Below, in pieces: positions 24,001 through 35,077 of a stretch of DNA of 64,000 nucleotides; within the stretch, counting starts at the first letter, position 1; each line of letters starts with the position of its first letter. Source of the DNA: Micropterus salmoides (lineage: Eukaryota > Chordata > Actinopteri > Centrarchiformes > Centrarchidae); contig NW_024041150.1 in the NCBI RefSeq assembly GCF_014851395.1, forward strand, positions 35,971,585-36,035,584, written 5' to 3'. The notes under the pieces were generated by a model. The model saw only the letters and a list, made by a program, of their open reading frames with translations, was not told the origin of the DNA and ran no database searches. Made by a program: the position numbers and the translations under genes.

Positions 24001-24216
24001 GATGCTGGTTAGTCTTTAACCACCAGGAACTGTTTTGATGTCTAGTGTCTGTTAGGGATAGTCATCGTCACAATGAGAATACAGGATCAAGAAAATGTCA
24101 CAAGCTACGTTTTCAGTGCTTTGTATAATGTTAGTGCCAAAAACAGCCCTGCCATCTTTAGCCGGCCTGTGTCATGAAGATGAAACATTGAGATCTGTAA
24201 AATATTGGACTAGGTT
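21041..24216. other. Long stretch without recognised genes
   Basis: At 21590-21800 there is a common fish repeat (cctgtcaatcaaagcagcc, and gaaccaggctgtaaacatg), also seen at 59670-59840. A tract of 'gaactgaact' words lies near 22940-23010. The rest is A/T rich. Minus frame 23114-23353 has no recognisable domain. Confidence 0.4.
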
Positions 24217-25596
24217 TCACACTTCTGAGCACAATTTAATTGTACTCGTTTGCTTTTGTGGTGAATTTGTTATAAAGCCACTTGAACTGAAATTGAATAG
24301 AGATGTCGTTTTCTGGACAGACTCCACAACAGTCCTAACATGCCTCCAGTCAGACTTCTGTCGGTACAGAGTATTTGTCAAAACATGAGTGGCCAAGAAC
24401 CAGGAGCTGCCCGATGCCCGAGCCTGGAGGTATGTGGATACAGCCAACAACCTAGCCGATGATATCATGGAAGACATTGCTGGAAATGTCCAGTAGCAGC
24501 AGGTGGAGTCAGGGCCCTGCCTTCTTGTCTCTTCTGAACTGCGAAAATGTACTGTCTGCTGCTTCACCATGACCGCCCCAACGCCTGTGCCGCCAGACAT
24601 CCACCAGTTCTCATCTTTCAGATCACTGACAGAAGCTGTTGCACAGACCCGCCATGGGGCGGCGGTGGACCATGCCACTCTTCTCTCTTCAGACTGAGGT
24701 TATTGAAGCCTCCATTTTTCTCCACGGGCATGGACTATTTTGGCACCTTTACAGTGAAGGTTGGTCGTCGCCACGAGAAGAGATGGGGCATTCTGTTAAA
24801 GTGCCTGACATCACGTCCTGTGCACTTAGATGTCCTGTCTAGTCTGCACACCAACTCCTTTCTGATGGCTCTCCACTGTTTTATTGCACAAAGAGGCAAA
24901 CCAGCAGAGCTCCTGTCTGACCAGGGCACTAATTTCAAGGGAGGTGAGAGAGAACTCCAGGAGGCCTTCAAGGCTTTGCACCCTTCCCTTTAGGCTCATT
25001 TGGCTAAACATCAAATCAAGTTTCAATTTAACCCCCCAAGTGCACCGCACTTCGGAGGTGTCTGTGAGAAAGAATTTAGATCTGTGAAATCTGCACTGTA
25101 CGCTATCATACAGACTCAGACTGTCCCAGAAGAGGTCCTAAGGACAGTACTGATCAAAGTAGAGGGGATTTTAACTTCCAAACAGCTAGGTTTTGTGTCC
25201 ACAGACGTAGTGGATACTGCAGTGACCCCTAATGTACTCCTCATGGGGCGGCACAACCCCCCACTACCGCAGGCGATGTTTACAGAGTCGGAGCTCCTGA
25301 GTCGCCGCCGCTGGAAATACACTCAGGTGTTGGCTGACCAGTTTTGGTCCCACGTTTTCCGACACTACCTCCCAACTCTTCAGACCCGCTCTAAGTGGCA
25401 TAAGGACCCTGCACAGATGCAACCTAGAACCATAGTCATGGTAGTGGACCCCCAGCAGCTCAGAGCCCAGTGGCCACTAGGACGTATCAGAGGTACTGAC
25501 ATAAGAGTCAGCACCGCAGTGGTCCAAATCAACACCTACACCAGGCCTGTTGCTCGCCTTGTCTCCATGCCTGCTAAACCAGTCACTCATTCTTAG
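24217..25596 (+). mobile_element. BEL/Pao LTR-retrotransposon remnant (RNase H end and integrase)
   Basis: Three pieces of a BEL/Pao polyprotein lie in order. First, an RNase H segment (FWTDSTTVLTCL, then NNLADDI with a stop between). Second, the RNase H-integrase linker (24503-24697). Third, an integrase core and C-terminus (24700-25596) with GMDYFG (first Asp), LLSDQGTNF (second Asp) and, past an in-frame TAG at 24991-24993, GGVCEKEFRSVKSAL (catalytic Glu), followed by RRRWKYTQVLADQFW and a DPQQLRAQWPLGRI tail. The zinc-binding part of integrase is deleted with a frame change near 24697. No gag, protease or reverse transcriptase and no LTR pair are seen. The element is dead. Confidence 0.85.
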
Positions 25597-28289
25597 GGAT
25601 GCAAATTCCGCTACTTGGTTGTTCCAGGAGACTATGTGCGTGCAGACAACCAGTAAGTAAACCTGACATTTGCTATTTAGTTTTACCTCATAAGAATGTT
25701 TGTATTGTGTTTGTTTGTATGATAAATTCACCCGATGTACTGCCTCTCGTTTATTGTTGCTGTGTAATGGCGGAGCATAGTAGTTGGCTGAACATTTGTT
25801 ACTGCTCCTGTTAATGTATTGTATATTAGGGAGGTGTGACCTTGCGAGCCCGGAATATTGTAGAACGGCGATTATTTTCTTGTAGTTCGTCACACAATGT
25901 AAACCATGTTCATTACAGTGCTAATTGATATCTTTATATGGATGCCTACAGCATCCAGTGCTTTCCAGCTAATTTGGCCTTAATACTATATAGTATTAGC
26001 TGATTTACCACAATGGCTTATTGTTGGATTTACCTATTTGCCTGTTGAGGTTTGAGTAGATATTTATATATGAACATTATTATTATTTCCTCATTTGACT
26101 TTGTATCTCCTTTGGATTAAGTCTTGAAGACCAGTTAAGTCATGTCTAGCAGAAATGTGATTTAGTATGGTTGTTAAATTGTATAATTGGCATTAAACTG
26201 AATATAGTTGAATATACATATAGATTGGACTAATTATATTTTCATTTATCTCTGTTGTAGAACCACACACTCAAACAAACCTACTCCGTTTCGGTTTCAA
26301 TAAATTAATAAAAGGAACATCTTGTCTGGACTTCAGACAAACAATTATATACAGTCCTTTTCCAGTCAACAAAACAGTGTGACATGTAAAGATTTTGTGT
26401 GTAAGCAGTTGTAAGTCATCAGTAGTACTTTACACGGCCTTTACACCCCTGATGCTTTCACTTTCAGAAAGACTCACCCAGTCTCGAGCTGGGCGAGGCA
26501 AGTTGTAAAGAAAATACATCGCCTGAGACGCCAGTGTAGCAGAGAAGTAGTTCGTTTGTTTAGCTTATAGTTAAACTTCTCTGGTGAGATAAAGTGGGAC
26601 AGCTGCTGCTCGCTCGCCTTCAAACACGTAAGTAACTAAAAGCTTCTGTTTAACTTACTTTTTGTGTTTTTATTGTGTTAGACCTACTGATTGTTTACAC
26701 GTGACTGACCACATTCTTTTAATATCGACGCAGATCAGAAAAAAGCGATTCAAGTTTTTATATTCGGTTCTTTGTCGACATTTATTTGGACAGATGATGC
26801 AGTTAGTTGCTGCGCACTTTGTCCACAGAAGAAAGTCTGAGGCTGCTGAGTTTTTATAAAGTGCGCAACAAGGAAATGCAGCTTCAACAGCGATGAGTCC
26901 GATTCCTTTAACTATTCAACCGACATATTCAGTAGTTTAAGGCAGCTTCGGGTGTTTCTCCAAATGTGTCAGTGTCATAAATACAGCAGTTATTAGGCCT
27001 ATACAGTTGTTTATCTGGATCAACATAATGTGTTTATGGATCCTGAAACTGTGGCTCTAACACCAAAGCATTTCCTAATTTTTTACTGTAACTCAGATAT
27101 GTTCACTTAATCACATGGCCAACAGACTTCTTATGAATAACAAAAGGTTATAATTGTTATTTTATAATCTGGTGACTTTATGGCGTAAAACAGACAAACG
27201 ATGTCTGAAAATATCAGAATCAGCCTTAAAAGCGCATAATGTGCGTGTGAATGTGCGTGTGTATAGATGATTAACTTTTAATCTCTAAACTCCCAGAAAA
27301 AACTGGATGTCAACAGCGCAGCTATTTGAGCCTGAGCATGTAAACAGTGTTTCATCTCCAGGTCAGCTGATGGATGCACCAAGTTTTTCAGCAGGAAAAC
27401 TGCGTCTTCACTCCTCATCGTTCCTGCACGTGTGGAGAACTTCATGGATCCTGGGACCAGCTGACAGACAACAACACATCTATAGCAGGAACATATCAAC
27501 AGGTAGGACCTTGTTATTGTAAAACTTTAGCTGCCAAATTCAATAAATTCACACACAAACTACATGAAACAAGTCACTCTGATGTTACCAGCAGCTCACA
27601 GTATGGACAAGAGAACAGCACATGAACACTAGATTGGTTATAATTTGAAATAAAAACATTTTAACATTATAAACATTTATACATTATCAGAGGGGTGAAA
27701 CTTGCCTTAAAGCTGAACAAACAATTTACAGTCATGATAACATACTAGGTGTTGGTGCTGTCATCTTTAGTGTAGGAATACCAGCTTACTTAACCGTGGA
27801 ATAATAAAACACACATCGTTGCTTCAACCAGAACGGGGAGCTCGTACTTCTCTCATTTTTATTTCTGCACATGCGCGGTTGTACATCCCTCACAGGGCAT
27901 TACTATATCAGTGTAAGAACACACTTAAACAACATATCAGTCTATATGTTAACACTAGGCCTATAGACATGGGATAACTGAAATACAGCAGTTGGGGTAG
28001 TTTAAATAATAATTGACTAAAAAGTAGGCCTACTTTTAAGTGTATATTTTCTGATTTTATGCCATTTGAATAAAAATACAGACTTCTAAAACACCAAGAT
28101 GCTCCTCTGTGGCCTTTAATTAGAATTTTGACTGATCTGTTATTGATACAAACCTTAAAGGAACAACTTATTCATGATGAGGATTCACAAAAATACATTC
28201 AGCATTCAGATAATCTTCAACCTGTCCTGTTTTAATACATTTAAATCTTCTTCCTCTAATAACACTGTCTCCTTTCTGACAGGGAGAAG
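25597..28289. other. Upstream region of the intact + receptor gene
   Basis: No coding exon is recognised. The leader exon at 28290 is preceded by a splice acceptor (ttctgacag|ggagaag), so an upstream non-coding exon should exist. A candidate is the stretch ending caacag|gtagga near 27502, with tttcatctccag at its left, but this is unproven. The start of the interval (25600-25880) may be the 3' part of the BEL element. Confidence 0.35.
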
Positions 28290-30742
28290 ATGATCTGGAT
28301 CCTTTTGCTTGTCGGCCTGACCTCCTCTATCTGTGGTTAGTAGGGCTGTTAAAATTGATTATCACTATCTTATAATCTGACATTAATTTAGTTGATTAAT
28401 TGACTTATCGTTTAGTTTATGAAATGTTAAACAAAGTGAGGGAAATCACCCCATCACAACTTCCCAGAGCCCAAAGTGATGTCCTTAAACTGCTGGTTTT
28501 GTGTGACCTACAGTTCAAACCAAAACATATTTCATTCACTTTAAAATATTATAAAAATAAACAGCAACTCTGCATGAGAAGCTGGAAGCAGCAAATATTT
28601 GACAATTAATTTTCTTTCGATCAACTGTTAATCGACTGGTGGCAGCTCTGGTGGTTATTTTCATGTTTAAGAGTCAGTAACTGTGACTCCTGGTGAACAT
28701 GATAAAGACACAGATATCTAAAGCGCTGCATTAGTTCAGACTGAACACTCAAGTGACAGAATCGTCTTTACTGCTCAGATACAACAAGCAGAGCCCCTTC
28801 TGTGGTATTGAATTTAAATCATTTGCCATAAACAGTCAGTTTCTTGACAGGCTGAAATGAGGTAAAGACTGAGGTCTGACTCTACATAATGTCTCTCTCC
28901 TGCCTCTCTTTGCCCTCTCTCTCATCTACAGGGGCGTTTGTTGTGAAAAGGACTTCGACCTTCTATCAGACAGAGGAGGGCGACAACATCACCATCAGCT
29001 GGGACAGTCCCACCAAAGCTGACATGTCTCTCACCAACCTGCTTTGTTTTCTCCAGTCAAAGCCTGTGAAGCGTTTGTATCAAATGGTTAATGGTGTCGA
29101 GGTCCCAGAGTCTCAGCATCAGCAGTTTGCAGGACGGGTACAGTGTGACAAAGACGCCCTCAGAGACGGACGACTCAGACTTTCTCTGTCCAGAGTCACG
29201 ACTGACGACTCTGGAGCTTACTGGTGTGATCTGGCTGCTGATTATGACCAGGACCTGAGAAGATGGGTGCTGCAGACCTCTGGTAAGCTGACTCAGCAGG
29301 ACTCTCAGCAGGACACATGTTGCTTTAGGAAGAGTGTGTGCTGCTCTAGTGCAGGATGGACATGTTTCTGCTGCACAGACAACACAGACGAGAAGCTAAT
29401 CGCCTCCTGATTTATACCCACAGAACAGTTTGTCTTGAACGTGACCTCTCGTGGAGAGAACAGTGACGTGTTCCTCACCACACCTGAAGGTGGGTCAGCG
29501 AGCTGTTACCATGGTTACATGGTAGTGTATCACAGGCCAACTGTTGCCTCATAAATGTGATGCACAAATCTGATTTAAAGGCAAAACATTTCTTTTAGTA
29601 GCTACTTTAAAATGTGCAACATAAACCACTGCACCATCTGGTTACTGTGACAATAACATGTTGACAAACACTCAGCATATTTACTGAGATTAATTCACAA
29701 GAAGTAATTGGGGGTGGTGACGGGACATGGATAAGATGCCTGCCTTTGGTGTGAGAGACCCGGGTTCAATCCCCCACTGAGACACATCTGACATTTTGTC
29801 CCTGAGCAAGACACTTAATCCCTAGTTGCTCCAGAGGTATGCGACCTCTGACATGTATAGAAATTGTAAGTCGCTTTGGATAAAAGCGTCAGCTAAATGT
29901 AATTTCCAAATCTCTGCAAACTGATTTTAGTATATCAACATGAAATGAAGGACAAACAGTGAATGAGTTGAAACTGACTCACTGTTGATTTATTCACTTC
30001 TGCTGGTTATTTAAAGGAAAATGTTTTAGAGTTTCACATTTTGAGACATGTAGTGAAAAACAGAGGAAGAAGAAACTTAATTTAACATTTCATGAAGCAC
30101 AAAATGGTGGATAATTCAATATGAACACACCAATAAATTTCACTTGATCCAAGGAAACTATGGAAAAACACAGTTTGTTTCTTAGTCAGACTGTTCAGCA
30201 GGTTTTGGTAAATAAGTAAATAAGTTTGCTATAACTTCTGTCAGGTGACTGGTAACTGTTTGATTGCCGCTATGTCATCTGATGTGAGACCGATATTTAC
30301 TTGTTTATTTAGTTTCTCATTGTCTCTGATTTGGTATAAATGTTGTTGAAGTGGTGGTCCAACACTGCTGAGTTGATGCTCCTGTTATCAGACATAAACA
30401 CTGGTTTTCTGTCTTCATGCAGCTGCAAAACACAAACCAGAGGGGCCGGAGAAGGGAGTCAGTTCATATGAGTTAAAAGTTAAAACATTTTTTGGAGCTG
30501 TACAGGTCGCAATCTTTCTACTTGGTTCGGCTATCATCGCTGTTTTGTCCGTGTTAAAATGTGGTAAGTTTGCTCTACTGTTGTTTTAAATTCATCTATT
30601 TTGTGTTATGATTTGTTTGCACTTACTTTTGTCTCATGTCAGTCTCACAGGTCAAGAACAGGAAATACATTCCCTCATTCAGCTCATGAGAAAGATCAAA
30701 ACCGAGTTACATGGCATAACATTCTGGTTCCAAACTGTCTGA
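28290..30742 (+). CDS. Single-V-domain Ig-superfamily receptor, intact, 5 exons
   Basis: Exons are 28290-28335, 28932-29282, 29424-29489, 30423-30563 and 30651-30742. All introns are GT/AG and all junctions phase 1, giving 231 residues. Residues 1-16 are a signal peptide. The V domain (17-~140) has the sequon NIT (34-36), Trp39 where the B-strand Cys is normally found, Cys54 at the C strand, Cys87 in VQCDKD and Cys114 in DDSGAYWC. Exon 3 adds the G strand (QFVLNVT). Exon 4 holds a stalk and one membrane span (~176-199). The ~30-residue tail has no ITIM or ITAM. It is probably a cell-surface immune-type receptor. The V domain looks B7/butyrophilin-like, but no named ortholog is recognised. An inverted copy lies at 50.1-53.7 kb, and the minus-strand paralog at 35-36.7 kb is convergent. 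Confidence 0.82.
28342..28651. mobile_element. Common MITE-like repeat in receptor intron 1
   Basis: It begins tagggctgttaaaattgatt and ends gttaatcgactggtggcagc-tct, with typical interior words (tttatgaaatgttaaa, cacaacttcccagagccca). This is a widespread vertebrate/fish DNA repeat with ends related to agggctg / cagctct. The 69-codon frame inside it is not a gene. Confidence 0.75.
29710..29902 (+). mobile_element. tRNA-derived SINE, second copy
   Basis: It is the same family as 4637-4828: gagacccgggttcaatcccc (B box), gcaagacacttaatccctag, and tail tcgctttggataaaagcgtc. It lies in intron 3 of the intact + receptor. Confidence 0.85.
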
Positions 30743-32855
30743 AGAACCCCAACAATGTTGGTAATGTTGGTGTTGTTGGAACAATCTCAGACTGCATCAG
30801 CAATAATTAAACAGCAGCATCACCATAAAAAAAACTAAAAGAAACCCTACGATCTCACTCATCTGTGTGCTCCTCTTTTAGCCAGGTTACTAATCACACA
30901 GACTTGACTGCTGATCATTATTCTCAGTTTACTGTAGTGGTGTGTATTTGTACGTATTTTATTGTCATACAGTAACGGTACATTTCTATGTGAGTGTGTT
31001 GCCCCTTGAAACTTGAGTCAGACCGTCCGTCACAGTGAGCATCATGTCTCATCATGTGTTAGACTGCAGGCGATTGATCTGAAACATTTCCACTGCATCA
31101 CAACTCAGCAGTAACTAAACTGAAACATCAGTGAGAGACAAAAGAGGAGCTACAGCTGGGGCTCTTTAGAAATACAGACTCTGGATCAGATTATTGCTGT
31201 GAAGAGAGAGCTGAGTGGAGCATTAAGCATAAACTATTTACCCAGCATGCACCTTGATCCAGGCCTGACCACAAGTCAGTCTGACAGAGACTTAAACCTG
31301 ACTTCACCAGCAAAGAGGTCTTCTGAGAACAGTTCAGGCTCTAAACTGCATCCACAGCAGCGTTTACCAACAGGAACTAACGTGAACAAAGACTCACAGA
31401 GTGTGCAGCATGTTTAAGTCTCTGCGTGTTGATTTCACCGCAAACTGAAATAAAATGAAACCAGCAGCAGCCTGGAGGAGAAGACAAACATCCAACATGT
31501 GACGTTAGGACTTTGAGTCATGCTGTTTTAATCTGACGTTTATGTGCTGTCAGAAAAGATGTTTTACAATAATTAATAATGGTTACATTTTAGATACATC
31601 CTAAGCATCATTCAAGTAGAAATTTGCTTTTTGTGTGTATTTTTTTTATTATTTCTCCTTTTATACAAAAGTATTTTATCCTTCTGCAAAGCATTTTTGA
31701 CTCTTTGAAGTGGCTCAACAATAACTAAACTGAAACATCAATAATAGACATTAGATGGAAACAATGAATCCAGCAATTGTACTTCTTTAAGTATTTATCT
31801 GATTTTTGTTAGTATTATTCTCTTTTGTCTGTCAGCAAACAGAAAGTTTTATTCTTCTGCAAAGCACTTCTATATCTGTGAAGCACTTACTAAACCGGTT
31901 TGTAAACATAAAGTTTGACTATTGTTTTCCACTGTGTGAAAATATCCCTTGCTATTTTTATGTAATTTGACTGTAAGAGCATGGAGGGACTGTGTTTTAC
32001 ATTTGTGTAACAGGCTGTATAAACTTTATAAGTGTTTTTCTGTAAACAGACGTTTTCAGGGACTTTTTCAATGTATTTTCAACATGACTGGATCTGAATG
32101 TTTTCATTGACGTGGTGAATTTGTCTAATCCAGCTCAAACTGCAGGAGGAGAAGACAAAATTATTATTCAGCTGTTTAGTCAAATCATCAAATAGAGAAG
32201 CGGCCAGTTCACTGAAAAACATCTTCTACACAAAACTTTACTAAATTTTAAAAAAGTATACATTTATTTTTCTTTAGTGTTTAAACTGTGATGGCCAAGC
32301 TTTTTAAATCCCAGAATAAGACACAGAAAAGTTTCACTAACAAATGTTTTTACAGCATTTAATGAATGAACTAAAAAACTTGCTGACTTACATTACACAA
32401 AAAACATACAATACATTATTTATTAGAACCTTAATGTAAACAATATTTCCTGGAGGAAGTGTTTTAGTTTTTGTCACTACAGAAGTAGAGAGACAGAAAG
32501 TTTCTCAGCTCGTTTGCAGAACAACAGACTCCTTCTGAAAGTCATACCTGGATCTCAACATCTCCTATTTTTTTTAATATCACTCTTTTCTTTCTCAGTC
32601 AGAGTCCTGTTCCACCAGTATGGTTTACATCAACCTTGAAACTTGAAAGTCCATGTTTTTGAAATGAGAAGTCTATGATTAGTAAACGGACTTTAGAGGC
32701 AGTGGTAGATCCTGAACAGCCAGAACTGTCTAAGGGTTCACAGCTTATTTGTGCAAAAGGTTGCTGACAGGTTCACAGTAAATACATAAAGTAAGAGTGA
32801 ACACACAAAACAACATACAAACAGAGATAATGACATGAATAAAACAGTAGAAATA
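30743..32855 (+). other. 3' UTR/flank of the + receptor gene
   Basis: It pairs with the inverted block at 50100-52620 and, in its second half, with 6990-7620. Candidate AATAAA-like signals are scattered. The + frame at 31199-31417 is open here but has a stop in the inverted copy, so I treat it as untranslated. No other exon is seen. Confidence 0.45.
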
Positions 32856-34058
32856 CACTCACCTAAAGGATTATTAGGAACACCTGTTCAATTTCTCATT
32901 AATGCAATTATCTAATCAACCAATCACATGGCAGTTGCTTCAATGCATTTAGGGGTGTGGTCCTGGTCAAGACAATCTCCCGAACTCCAAACTGAATGTC
33001 AGAATGGGAAAGAAAGGTGATTTAAGCAATTTTGAGCGTGGCATGGTTGTTGGTGCCAGACGGGCCGGTCTGAGTATTTCACAATCTGCTCAGTTACTGG
33101 GATTTTCACGCACAACCATTTCTAGGGTTTACAAAGAATGGTGTGAAAAGGGAACAACATCCAGTATGCGGCAGTCCTGTGGGCAAAATGCCTTGTTGAT
33201 GCTAGAGGTCAGAGGAGAAAGGGCCGACTGATTCAAGCTGATAGAAGAGCAACTTTGACTGAAATAACCACTCGTTACAACCGAGGTATGCAGCAAAGCA
33301 TTTGTGAAGCCACAACACGCACAACCTTGAGGCGGATGGGCTACAACAGCAGAAGACCCCACCGGGTACCACTCATCTCCACTACAAATAGGAAAAAAAG
33401 GCTACAATTTGCAAGAGCTCACCAAAATTGGACAGTTGAAGACTGGAAAAATGTTGCCTGGTCCGATGAGTCTCGATTTCTGTTGAGTCAGAATTTGGCA
33501 TAAACAGAATGAGAACATGGATCCATCATGCCTTGTTACCACTGTGCAGGCTGGTGGTGGTGGTGTAATGGTGTGGGGGATGTTTTCTTGGCACACTTTA
33601 GGCCCCTTAGTGCCAATTGGGCATCCTTTAAATGCCACGGCCTACCTGAGCATTGTTTCTGACCACGTCCATCCCTTTATGGCCACCATGTACCCATCCT
33701 CTGATGGCTACTTCCAGCAGGATAATGCACCATGTCACAAAGCTCGAATCATTTCAAATTGGTTTCTTGAACATGACAATGAGTTCACTGTACTAAAATG
33801 GCCTCCACAGTCACCAGATCTCAACCCAATAGAGCATCTTTGGGATGTGGTGGAACGGGAGCTTCGTGCCCTGGATGTGCATCCCTCAAATCTCCATCAA
33901 CTGCAAGATGCTATCCTATCAATATGGGCCAACATTTCTAAAGAATGCTTTCAGCACCTTGTTGAATCAATGCCACGTAGAATTAAGGCAGTTCTGAAGG
34001 CGAAAGGGGGTCAAACACAGTATTAGTATGGTGTTCCTAATAATCCTTTAGGTGAGTG
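32856..34058 (+). mobile_element. Complete Tc1-like transposon
   Basis: The 1203-bp element has perfect 28-bp inverted ends (32856-32883 and 34031-34058, starting cactcacctaaaggatt), flanked by TA on both sides (32854-32855, 34059-34060). The intact ends suggest a recent insertion. Its transposase is broken (see next entry). Confidence 0.95.
33004..34026 (+). pseudogene. Tc1 transposase, frameshifted twice
   Basis: Three frames in order make up one DDE transposase. 33004-33231 has the N-terminal helix-turn-helix region (SISQSAQLLGFSRTTISRVY). 33255-33503 has the first catalytic Asp (WSDESRF). 33517-34026 has the second (YFQQDNAPCHKA) and the Glu of the third motif (SPDLNPIEHLWD). A 1-base loss near 33185 (gggcaaaatgcc) breaks the first junction. 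Around 33486 'ttgagtcagaatttgg' lacks ~17 bases between two GAG words that the family normally has. All three catalytic residues survive, but no single frame encodes them. Confidence 0.92.
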
Positions 34059-34139
34059 TATATTACAGTATCAATTGCACAACACAGTAAAGAAGCTGTA
34101 GTTTTGTCAATGTGTGCAGTCTGCTGCTATAAGATATTT

Positions 34140-34206
34140 AACCTTTTTTTAGTTGTTGTTGGTTTAATAAATGAAAGTTAAACCAACAACAACTGAAAAA
34201 AAGGTT
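34140..34206. repeat. Near-perfect hairpin, 28-base arms
   Basis: The left arm (34140-34167; aacctttttttagttgttg...) and right arm (34178-34206) are complementary except for one extra base, with a 10-base loop (taaatgaaag). The paralogous site near 7770 has only the right arm, so the left arm looks like a fold-back addition. It lies 80 bases past the Tc1 end. Confidence 0.8.
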
Positions 34207-34764
34207 AAATATCTTCTCAGTGACAAACTCATCATCGACTACAAAACGTAAAGAGTTTACTGATGATGCAGCACAAAGCATCAGTACTACCTGATATGTG
34301 GTCATCACGCTGAGGTGTAACACATTTTTAACTCCTGCCAACCAATGAGAAACAGCTATTTTCCCTGTGGCCATGGTGAAATATTGAGTCCTAACAAGAG
34401 TCTGATTATCACGTCCACTTCATGCAGTGATCGGCCAGGTACACGGAGGTGTTAAAGTACTGAAGGCAACTTCTCTCTCAAACTGTCTTTTTTGTCTTCA
34501 CTCAACAACTTCTGTCTGTTTACAACCAAGTTTAAAACCACAAATGCTTTCAGAGTGAAGAAGTCTGAAGTTGTGCGCTGTTACCTCTGTTTGTAGTTTC
34601 ACTGAATCCAGACTACAAAGACACAAAGATATTGGGGAGAGATCAGGTAGGCAGTGTGAAGCAGCCAGGAGGAGGCTGCAGGATTTTAGCGTGGACACTT
34701 TTGTCTCCGGACGGTGTCGGACAACACTTCGTATGACCAAGTTAGTTTGAACCCTCACAGAAAT

Positions 34765-35065
34765 GAAACCAGAATGAAACATCTCAGGAACTACTGGATG
34801 GATAACCATGACCTTTGGTACAGACATTCATGGTGGTCAGAGGATGAATCCTGCTGACTTTGGTGAGACATGACTTTTCCTCGAGCGCCACCATGAGGAT
34901 CACATTTACAGTTTCTTGTGAAATGTCTCCATAACTGGATAGATTGTCACATGTTCATGATCCTCTCAGGATGAATTTTATCACTTTGGTACCATTAGCA
35001 TATAGCTCAAAGCACACTGTGCCTAAATCCAGCGTCACAGAGGCGTTAGCATGGCTGTAGTGTTG
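34765..35065 (+). repeat. Common teleost repeat (tttggtacagacattcatgg type)
   Basis: This is the paralog of 9020-9335, including agcgccaccatgagg and gcacactgtgcctaaatcc. It lies just 3' (minus sense) of the receptor anchor exon. Confidence 0.65.
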
Positions 35066-35077
35066 TTACATGCATGA

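Noticed and set aside
31199..31417. 72-codon + frame downstream of the intact + receptor as an extra exon
   Set aside because: The inverted copy (about 51750-51960) has a stop in the same frame, and the receptor already ends at 30742; more likely 3' UTR.
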